Shown in pieces: positions 4,759-10,582 of a stretch of 10,582 bases of DNA. Position 1 is the first letter of the stretch. Each line of letters begins with the position of its first letter. The translations under genes were made by a program, and so were the position numbers. The notes beneath the pieces are model-generated. The model did no database searches and was not told the DNA's origin. It worked only from the letters and a program-made list of their open reading frames with translations. This DNA comes from an uncultured Holdemanella sp. GTDB lineage: Bacteria; Bacillota_I; Bacilli_A; Erysipelotrichales; Erysipelotrichaceae. The stretch is taken from assembly GCF_934772795.1 (NCBI RefSeq), contig NZ_CAKVMR010000070.1, forward strand, positions 1-10,582, given 5' to 3'.

Positions 4759-6885
4759 ATGTCAATTCAAGTCGCATTAGCAGGTAATCCGAACTGTGGT
4801 AAAACTACATTGTTTAATGGTTTAACAGGTGCTACACAATATGTGGGTAACTGGCCAGGGGTTACAGTTGAGAAAAAAGAAGGAAAGTATAAGGAAGATA
4901 AAGATATTAAAATTACGGATTTACCAGGAATTTATTCATTATCACCATACACTTTGGAAGAAGTTGTATCTCGTGAATTTTTATTAAATGGGAATGTAGA
5001 TGTTGTTTTAAACATCATTGATGGGTCTAACTTAGAAAGAAATTTATTTCTAACGACACAAATTTTAGAGTTGGGTATTCCTACAGTTGTCGCAATCAAT
5101 ATGTTGGATGTCATTGAAAAAAGAAAAGATACAATTGACTACAAAAAATTATCAAAAGAATTGGGTTGTCCAGTATTGCCAATTTCAGCTTTGAAAAACA
5201 CAGGAATCAAAGAGTTGATGGCTCAAGTAAAAAAGGCAGCAGGTACAAAGTTTAGTGCTAAAAACATTTATGCAAGTAAAGTATTAAATGCGTTGAATAC
5301 AATTGAAACAAGTTTGCCTTCAAATATTGAAGCAAATCGTCGTTTCTTCTATGCCGTTAAATTGTTTGAAAGAGATGATAAGATTGAAGCAGCTATCAAG
5401 TCAAAGGCAGATGCGAATGTCATTGAAGCTGTTGAAAAGTCAATGGATGATGATAGTGAATCAATTATTACAGATGCTCGTTATACATATATCACAAGTG
5501 TAATCAAGGATTGTTACAAAAAAGGATCTAAAGAAGTATTAACAACTTCAGATAAGATCGACCGTATTGTCACAAACCGTGTTTTGGCACTTCCAATCTT
5601 CGCACTTGTTATGTGGTTTGTATATTATATTTCAGTAACAACTGTAGGAACGATTGTAACAGATTGGACAAACGATGTATTATTTGGTGAAATTATTCCT
5701 CCTGCAGTGGATAGTTTCTTAGATGCGATTCAATGTGCAGATTGGTTACATGGATTGATCGTTGATGGTATTATTGGTGGTGTAGGAGCTGTCATTGGCT
5801 TTGTGCCACAGATGTTAGTATTGTTCTTCTTCTTAGCTATCTTAGAAGATTGTGGATACATGGCACGTGTTGCCTTCATTATGGACCGTATTTTCCGTAA
5901 GTTTGGTTTATCAGGAAAATCATTTATCCCAATGTTGATTGGTACTGGATGTGGCGTACCTGCTGTAATGGCAAGTCGTACAATTGAAAGTGATCGTGAT
6001 CGTAAGATGACTATCATGACAACTACATTTATTCCTTGTGGTGCTAAGATGCCAATCATTGGATTGATTGCCGGTGCTATTTTCCATGGTGCTAGCTGGG
6101 TTGCTCCAAGTGCATACTTTGTAGGTATGGCAGCTGTTATTATTTCTGGTATTATGTTAAAGAAGACAAAATTATTTGCCGGAGACCCTGCACCATTCGT
6201 TATGGAAATGCCAGCATACCACATGCCTCGTGCAGTGAATGTATTGAGAAGTATGTGGGAGCGTGGTTCAAGCTTTATTAAAAAGGCTGGAACAATCATC
6301 TTACTTTCAACTATCGTATTATGGTTCTTACAAGGATTTGGATGGGAAAAAGGTGGATTTGGTATGGTTGATGATATTGATCATTCAATTCTATCTTCAA
6401 TTGGACAAACATTCGCATGGATCTTCTCACCTCTTGGTTGGGGAGATTGGAAAGCTGCAGTGGCTAGTGTAACTGGTTTAATTGCCAAAGAAAATGTTGT
6501 CGCAACATTTGGACAATTGTATGGATTTGCCGAAGTTGCTGAAGAAGGAAATGAATTCTGGGGACAATTATCCGCAAGCTTTACACCTTTAGCTGCCTAT
6601 TCATTCATGGTTTTCAACTTATTGTGTGCTCCATGTTTTGCGGCAATGGGAGCTATTAAACGTGAAATGAATAACACAAAATGGTTCTGGATCGCCATTG
6701 GATATCAATGTGGATTCGCTTATGTATGTTCATTGATCGTATATCAATTAGGAAGCTTAGTAAATGGTGGATCATTTGGATTTGGAACTGTTGTAGGATT
6801 TATCTTATTGATTGGTTTGATTTATCTATTGGTTCGCCCATCAAAAGAAAGTGATACTGCAGAAGTTGAATTTGCGGTAAAATAA
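4759..6885 (+). CDS. feoB: Ferrous iron transporter FeoB
   Basis: A 708-residue inner-membrane Fe(II) importer with a cytosolic GTPase domain. Visible G-motifs: G1 GNPNCGKTT (9-17), the YVGNWPGVTVEKKEG switch I/G2 region (28-42), G3 DLPG (54-57), G4 NMLD (114-117), and G5 SALK (143-146). A helical spacer domain follows to about residue 270. The membrane part begins near NRVLALPIFALVMWF and holds both Gate repeats with the conserved Cys positions thought to line the iron path: G-T-G-C398-G-V-P, I-P-C427-G-A-K-M-P, and C623-A-P-C626. Length and order are normal and no domain is lost. Shine-Dalgarno AGGAGGG (4748-4754). It sits between the tandem feoA pair and the Cys-rich accessory gene under the feo promoter. 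Confidence 0.97.
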   Translation: MSIQVALAGNPNCGKTTLFNGLTGATQYVGNWPGVTVEKKEGKYKEDKDIKITDLPGIYSLSPYTLEEVVSREFLLNGNVDVVLNIIDGSNLERNLFLTTQILELGIPTVVAINMLDVIEKRKDTIDYKKLSKELGCPVLPISALKNTGIKELMAQVKKAAGTKFSAKNIYASKVLNALNTIETSLPSNIEANRRFFYAVKLFERDDKIEAAIKSKADANVIEAVEKSMDDDSESIITDARYTYITSVIKDCYKKGSKEVLTTSDKIDRIVTNRVLALPIFALVMWFVYYISVTTVGTIVTDWTNDVLFGEIIPPAVDSFLDAIQCADWLHGLIVDGIIGGVGAVIGFVPQMLVLFFFLAILEDCGYMARVAFIMDRIFRKFGLSGKSFIPMLIGTGCGVPAVMASRTIESDRDRKMTIMTTTFIPCGAKMPIIGLIAGAIFHGASWVAPSAYFVGMAAVIISGIMLKKTKLFAGDPAPFVMEMPAYHMPRAVNVLRSMWERGSSFIKKAGTIILLSTIVLWFLQGFGWEKGGFGMVDDIDHSILSSIGQTFAWIFSPLGWGDWKAAVASVTGLIAKENVVATFGQLYGFAEVAEEGNEFWGQLSASFTPLAAYSFMVFNLLCAPCFAAMGAIKREMNNTKWFWIAIGYQCGFAYVCSLIVYQLGSLVNGGSFGFGTVVGFILLIGLIYLLVRPSKESDTAEVEFAVK

Positions 6886-6906
6886 TGTAAAAGGAGGGAT
6901 TTCATC

Positions 6907-7101
6907 ATGAATCTATCAACATTTCTAGTATTATTAGTTGTTTGCGGATGTGCAGCTTTAGCTTGTCGAAGCATTTATAAAGATAAAAAGAGTGGAAAAT
7001 CAAGTTGTGGTGGTAGCTGTGGACATTGCGGCTCTCATTCGATGTGTGAAAATCCCAAGGCATTTTTTGATCAGATAAAAAAAGAACAATTTAGTAAATA
7101 A
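6907..7101 (+). CDS. FeoB-associated Cys-rich membrane protein
   Basis: A 64-residue protein with one N-terminal transmembrane helix (about 4-21, LSTFLVLLVVCGCAALAC), then a basic linker (YKDKKSGK), a Cys/Gly-rich cluster (SSCGGSCGHCGSHSMC) and a short charged tail. This layout is the FeoB-associated Cys-rich membrane protein family found after feoB in many Firmicutes; the role is not settled, with iron handling at the FeoB exit or a FeoC-like role proposed. The cluster has several Cys and two His that could bind iron or zinc. Ribosome binding site AAGGAGGG (6891-6898), 21 bases after feoB. A terminator overlaps its stop codon, closing the operon. Confidence 0.9.
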   Translation: MNLSTFLVLLVVCGCAALACRSIYKDKKSGKSSCGGSCGHCGSHSMCENPKAFFDQIKKEQFSK

Positions 7102-7127
7102 GAGCATCGAAAGGTGCTCTTTCTTTT
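7101..7127 (+). terminator. Terminator of the feo operon, GAAA tetraloop
   Basis: AGAGCATC (7101-7108) and GGTGCTCT (7113-7120) form an 8-bp stem with one G-U pair and a GAAA tetraloop, then TTCTTTT. The first base is the last base of the upstream stop codon. The next promoter's -10 box starts three bases further on. Confidence 0.82.
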
Positions 7128-7135
7128 GATATAAT
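7127..7135 (+). promoter_or_regulatory. Extended -10 promoter of the aminopeptidase operon
   Basis: TG-A-TATAAT: a perfect -10 box (7130-7135) with the extended TGn element. The matching -35 position falls in the terminator loop (7107-7112) and has no consensus, as extended -10 promoters tolerate. The start is near 7142, giving a leader of about 20 bases that holds the GAGGAA ribosome binding site. Confidence 0.6.
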
Positions 7136-7161
7136 AGGTGCAAGAATCGAGGAAAATTAAA

Positions 7162-8391
7162 ATGAATTTAAAAGAAAAATATGCAGACTTAATTGTTCGT
7201 TCAGGATTGAATGTTCAAAAAGATCAAATAGTAGTTATTCGTGCTAATGTAGAAATGAATGAATTTGTTCGTTTGATTGTGAAATCATGTTTTGAGGTGG
7301 GCGCAAAAGATGTAATTGTTCGCTATAGTGATGATGAAATCAATCGTTTACGCTATCAAACGGGTAATCGTATGCCTTATGATTATGAAGCTTTATTTCA
7401 TAATGAAACAGCTGAAAAGGGAGCTTGTTATTTGAGCTTAGTTGGTGAAGATCCTGATGGAATGAAGGGTGTAGATCCAAAATTGATGGCAAATTATAGA
7501 AAGGCATTAAGAGGTATGACACAGCCATATCGTGATAAATTGGATTATATGCATGCTGCATGGTGTGTGGCCAGTGTGCCAACTATGGCATGGGCTAAAA
7601 AGGTATATCCAGAATCAGAAGATGCATTATCGGATTTGTGGAATGCTGTATTAAAGATTAGTCGTGTAGACGAAAAGGATGCCAATGAAAACTGGAATGA
7701 GCATCGTGCATCTTTTGATAAGCGAGTTCATATTTTAAATCATTTAGATATTGAAAGTGTTCATTATACAAATTCTTTAGGAACGGATTTGGTAGTCGAA
7801 CTTCCAGAAGGTTATGTATTTGCGGGTGGAGGATCCTTTTTAGATAATGGTAACTACTATTTCCCAAATATTCCTACAGAAGAAATTTTCTCTGCACCTA
7901 AAAAGACGGGTGTAAATGGTAAATTATATAGTGCTTTACCTTTAGCTTACAATGGTGCTATCGTAAAAGATTTCTGGTTTGAATTTAAGGATGGACAAGT
8001 TGTGGATTATGATGCCAAAGAAGGAAAAGAAGTTTTGACAAGTATTTTAGAAACAGATGAAGGTTCAAAATATCTTGGCGAAATTGCCTTGGTTCCTTAT
8101 GGTTCACCTATTAGTGCATTAGATACTTTGTTCTATGAAACGTTAATTGATGAAAATGCTTCTTGTCATTTTGCCTTGGGTGCAAGCTATAATGAATGTA
8201 TTGAAAATGGTTTGGAAATGAGTGAAGAAGAATTATTAGCACATGGTATGAATCAATCGTTTACGCATGTGGATTTCATGGTTGGAACAAGTGATTTATC
8301 AATTGAAGCTACATTAAAAAATGGCGAAAAGATCCATATTTTTAAGGATGGTAAATACACAAGTGAATTTGACGAATATACATTAAATTAG
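7162..8391 (+). CDS. M29-family metallo-aminopeptidase (PepS/AmpS type)
   Basis: A 409-residue cytosolic aminopeptidase that removes N-terminal residues from peptides using a two-metal centre (Zn or Co in relatives). The M29 ligand pattern can be laid out: E241 in TEEIFSAP, E307 in GEIALVP, H336 in CHFALG, H369 and D371 in THVDFMVG. The spacings between them match what I recall for AmpS/AmpT enzymes, as does the total length. I chose ATG 7162 because GAGGAA (7149-7154) lies at the right distance. The frame extends upstream to a GTG at 7138, but that start would sit on the promoter with no ribosome binding site. It is the first gene of a two-gene unit; the next ATG is 27 bases after its stop. 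No link to metal uptake beyond its own cofactor is apparent. Confidence 0.93.
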   Translation: MNLKEKYADLIVRSGLNVQKDQIVVIRANVEMNEFVRLIVKSCFEVGAKDVIVRYSDDEINRLRYQTGNRMPYDYEALFHNETAEKGACYLSLVGEDPDGMKGVDPKLMANYRKALRGMTQPYRDKLDYMHAAWCVASVPTMAWAKKVYPESEDALSDLWNAVLKISRVDEKDANENWNEHRASFDKRVHILNHLDIESVHYTNSLGTDLVVELPEGYVFAGGGSFLDNGNYYFPNIPTEEIFSAPKKTGVNGKLYSALPLAYNGAIVKDFWFEFKDGQVVDYDAKEGKEVLTSILETDEGSKYLGEIALVPYGSPISALDTLFYETLIDENASCHFALGASYNECIENGLEMSEEELLAHGMNQSFTHVDFMVGTSDLSIEATLKNGEKIHIFKDGKYTSEFDEYTLN

Positions 8392-8418
8392 TACAATATT
8401 AGAATTGGAGGGATATTT

Positions 8419-9783
8419 ATGGCAAATGAAAATGAAAAGAATCCCAGTGCTTTAGAAGAGCTTAGACGTCTAAAAAGAACGGATCGAATTAAATCTTTAG
8501 ATATACATGAACCAGAATTACGTGATTTTAATGCGGAAAACATTTTCCATATTGATGAAGAGCCAGAAAAGAAAACCATCTTTGGAAAACGAAGCGCAAA
8601 AACACATGTAAAAATCAACGAGAATATTTTTGATGATGAAATTGCAGAATCAGTAGATATTACGCCTAGTACTTCCATTGAAGAAGTAGAGGCACCTATT
8701 GAAAAGCGTGTTGTTGAAGAGCCAAAAGTAGTAGTTGATGAACCGGTAATTGAAGAAGAACCAAAAGTAGTTGATGAACCAGTAATTGAAGAAGAACCAA
8801 AAGTAGTGGTTGAAGAGCCTAAAAAGATTGTCGTTGAAAACTTAGATGTAGATGATGAACCTAAAAAAATTGTTGTTGAAAAATTGGATGTGGATGATGA
8901 TTTTACAACAGAGTCAATTGAAAATGAATTAAAGGCTTTTAACGAAAAACCAATTGAAGAAGAACAACCTATTCAAGAAGTATTGGATGATGAAGAAGAC
9001 TATGAGGACGAATACGAGGATGATGATGAAGACGATGAAGATGATGAAAATCTTTATGAGGAAAGAAAGAAATTCTTATATGCGGAATATCCAAAAATAG
9101 AACAATATCTTCAAGATAAATCGAGTGAAGGATATCATTTTGTACGTCAAGAAGGAAAGAAATATTTCTTTAGAAAAGGACAGCCCAAAACGTATTATTA
9201 TTATTCAATGAACTATTTTGTGGATGAACCAGATGCAGATCAATGGCGCGAATGGGAATCGGATGGATGGAAATTGGTTTCTAAAGCGGATGGTAAAAAG
9301 AAAAGTGATGCGGGATGGTTTACTTTTAGAAACGAAGAAGAAGATGGAGAATATCGTAAAGAAATTGATAATGATTCAGAAAAATTCCGTTTCTTTAAGA
9401 AGTATTCAAGTTCATGTCGTTCAACAATGTTTTTAGTATTCATCTGTATGGCATGTTGCGTTGTGACAGGACTATTACAAGTTTATTTCCAAGGCTATTT
9501 AGCAGGAATCGCATTATGTGCGGGACTATTCTTGATTTCATTTATTGTATTCTGTATGTATGGTAGAATGCTTAGAAAATCAAAGAAGAGGGCTCGTGAA
9601 TTAAAATCTAAATTAAGAATTCGTGAAAGTCGTGCAATCGAAGAAAGTAAAGATTTCTATGATACTTCTGAAAGTGAAGAAGAATTAGATACAGATTGGA
9701 ACACTTTAGAACAGCATACGGGTAAAGAAAAGAAACATCTATTCAGACGTGTAGATCGTGAAAATGATGAGGATGAAGAGTAA
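8419..9783 (+). CDS. Acidic repeat-containing membrane protein with DUF2812-like domain
   Basis: A 454-residue protein of unknown function with a strong GGAGGG site (8407-8412). Residues 1-220 are highly charged and probably disordered: a helical start (ALEELRRLKRTDRIK), Glu/Val/Pro repeats (about 102-161), then an almost pure Asp/Glu run (about 192-212). Residues about 222-313 look like DUF2812: EGYHFVRQEGKKYFFRKGQPKTYYYYSMNY followed by an aromatic-rich SDGWKLV segment. Two transmembrane helices follow (about 335-357 and 359-382), then a basic segment (RMLRKSKKRARELKSK) and an acidic tail. Both ends are probably cytoplasmic. DUF2812 proteins often accompany PadR-type regulators; none is present here. 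The long acidic arm is unusual for the family. It follows the aminopeptidase in the same unit. A scaffold or envelope-related role is only a guess. Confidence 0.75.
   Translation: MANENEKNPSALEELRRLKRTDRIKSLDIHEPELRDFNAENIFHIDEEPEKKTIFGKRSAKTHVKINENIFDDEIAESVDITPSTSIEEVEAPIEKRVVEEPKVVVDEPVIEEEPKVVDEPVIEEEPKVVVEEPKKIVVENLDVDDEPKKIVVEKLDVDDDFTTESIENELKAFNEKPIEEEQPIQEVLDDEEDYEDEYEDDDEDDEDDENLYEERKKFLYAEYPKIEQYLQDKSSEGYHFVRQEGKKYFFRKGQPKTYYYYSMNYFVDEPDADQWREWESDGWKLVSKADGKKKSDAGWFTFRNEEEDGEYRKEIDNDSEKFRFFKKYSSSCRSTMFLVFICMACCVVTGLLQVYFQGYLAGIALCAGLFLISFIVFCMYGRMLRKSKKRARELKSKLRIRESRAIEESKDFYDTSESEEELDTDWNTLEQHTGKEKKHLFRRVDRENDEDEE
8722..8901 (+). repeat. In-frame tandem repeats in the acidic protein gene
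   Basis: Unit A codes for PKVV(V)DEPVIEEE: copies at 8722-8760 (39 bases) and 8761-8796 (36 bases, one Val codon fewer), with a partial third copy at 8797-8817. Unit B codes for PKKIVVE(N/K)LDVDD(E/D): 42-base copies at 8818-8859 and 8860-8901. All keep the reading frame. The near-identical DNA points to recent slippage or recombination, so copy number may vary between strains. Confidence 0.85.
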
Positions 9784-9809
9784 AAAGGAGGCAAATTTTG
9801 TCTCCTTTT
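9783..9809. terminator. Hairpin terminator shared by convergent genes
   Basis: AAAAGGAGGCAA (9783-9794) pairs with TTGTCTCCTTTT (9798-9809), a 12-bp stem with one G-U pair and a 3-base loop. It overlaps the stop codons of both convergent genes (9781-9783 plus, 9808-9810 minus). T-runs are formed by the stem feet and are short on the plus strand. Confidence 0.75.
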
Positions 9810-10563
9810 AAACTGTCATAATTTGTACATATTGTTTGTAGTGTGATAAAACCTCATCATCAATGGTGTTGTCGGTAATTAAAGTGTCAAAGTTAAAAAG
9901 ATCATAATAAATATAGAAGTCAGCACGATTGAATTTCTTGTTGTCAGCTAAAAGATATTTATTTTTAGAATTATCTAATGCGATTTGTTGTGATTCACCT
10001 TCTTCTAAAGAATAGGTTGTGATGGAAGAATTGTAGATTCCATTACAGCTGATAAAGGCTTTATTGTATTTTAATTTACCTAATACTAAATTTGTGATTG
10101 GACCCACAAATGTATTTGTGTTATCTCTGTAATCACCACCTGTTAAAATGACTTCAGTAGGCGCGTGATTCACTAAGATATTAAATACGGCAAGACTATT
10201 TGTGATAACACGAATGTTTCTACCAGTTAATTGCTCGGCTAGAAATTGAATGGTTGTTCCTGGACCTAAAAAGATAGATTCACCTTCATTTATGAGAGTT
10301 GCGGCTTTATGGGCAATTCTCTTTTTTTCTTCGATTTGCACCGATGATTTTTCAATGTGACTCAATTCGTGGTCCATTGAAAAAGAAAGGCTTTGGGCTC
10401 CACCATGCACTCTAAGTAATTTTCCAGATTTTTCAAGTTCATCTAAATCTCTTCTTGCGGTCATATCCGACACACCTAATTCATCCATGATTTCTTGAAT
10501 GGTAATGATTCCATTTTGATTGACTTTATGTGCAATTTTTACTAAACGTTCTTTTTTTAACAT
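9808..10563 (-). CDS. DeoR/GlpR-family transcriptional regulator
   Basis: A complete 251-residue regulator. The N-terminal winged helix-turn-helix has the DeoR signature: helix 2 around TIQEIMDELGV (21-31), recognition helix SDMTARRDLDELEKSG (32-47), and wing LLRVHGGA (49-56). The C-terminal DeoR sensor domain shows the sugar-phosphate isomerase-like motifs GPGTTIQFLAEQL, VITNSLAVFNIL, VILTGGDYRD and LLADNKKF. Members usually repress sugar or nucleoside uptake and catabolism genes until a phosphorylated sugar binds; the ligand cannot be told from sequence. Ribosome binding site AGAGGAT just upstream of the ATG (complement of about 10569-10575). Its likely targets lie beyond the right edge. 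There is no reason to connect it to the metal genes. Confidence 0.92.
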   Translation of the reverse strand: MLKKERLVKIAHKVNQNGIITIQEIMDELGVSDMTARRDLDELEKSGKLLRVHGGAQSLSFSMDHELSHIEKSSVQIEEKKRIAHKAATLINEGESIFLGPGTTIQFLAEQLTGRNIRVITNSLAVFNILVNHAPTEVILTGGDYRDNTNTFVGPITNLVLGKLKYNKAFISCNGIYNSSITTYSLEEGESQQIALDNSKNKYLLADNKKFNRADFYIYYDLFNFDTLITDNTIDDEVLSHYKQYVQIMTV

Positions 10564-10582
10564 ATTGATATCCTCTTCTATG

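Noticed and set aside
5730..6299. 189-codon open frame antisense to feoB
   Set aside because: It lies wholly opposite conserved FeoB transmembrane and Gate sequence, has no ribosome binding site, and its protein looks like the antisense of hydrophobic codons.
7138..7161. GTG start for the aminopeptidase, eight residues longer
   Set aside because: It would begin three bases after the -10 box, upstream of the predicted transcription start, with no Shine-Dalgarno. ATG 7162 has GAGGAA at correct spacing and matches the family N-terminus.
8722..8901. CRISPR-like direct repeats
   Set aside because: The repeats are adjacent, differ in length by whole codons, preserve the reading frame and encode an acidic protein repeat; there are no unique spacers.

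Overview
The window is AT-rich, with closely packed genes, strong AGGAGG-type ribosome binding sites and ATG starts. It looks like chromosomal DNA from a low-GC Firmicute. The mix of a DUF6431 protein beside an ISL3-type transposase, a tandem feoA-feoA-feoB set, a DUF6110-like protein and an M29 aminopeptidase fits an Erysipelotrichaceae-like gut bacterium. That placement is inferred from protein style, not proven.

Positions 1-1136 are mobile-element territory on the minus strand. They hold the start of an ISL3-like transposase that runs off the left edge, an upstream DUF6431-like zinc-finger protein, and an imperfect terminal inverted repeat (1045-1136) that probably marks the element's end or a small non-autonomous relative.

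Positions 1150-7101 form a metal-handling island. It contains a very short transcription unit with its own promoter, operator and terminator (1182-1330). Next is a two-gene operon for a DUF6110-like small protein and a P1B-type metal ATPase with an unusual S-C-A membrane motif. A convergent gene encodes a membrane-anchored HMA (metal chaperone-like) protein. Divergent from it is the ferrous iron operon feoA-feoA-feoB plus a Cys-rich FeoB-associated membrane protein. The plus-strand promoters share a GTTAG-N6-CTAAC-type element lying over the -10/start region, and an imperfect copy overlaps the HMA gene promoter. One metal-responsive repressor therefore probably controls all of them; it is not encoded in this window.

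Positions 7101-9810 hold a second, apparently housekeeping operon: an M29 aminopeptidase followed by an acidic, repeat-bearing membrane protein with a DUF2812-like domain. A DeoR-family regulator converges on it from the right edge (9808-10563, minus strand). Bidirectional or simple hairpin terminators separate most units.

The most interesting material is the shared operator that ties iron import to a P-type ATPase and a tethered chaperone, and the tiny operator-controlled unit at 1182-1330 that could make a small RNA or a 24-residue membrane peptide.
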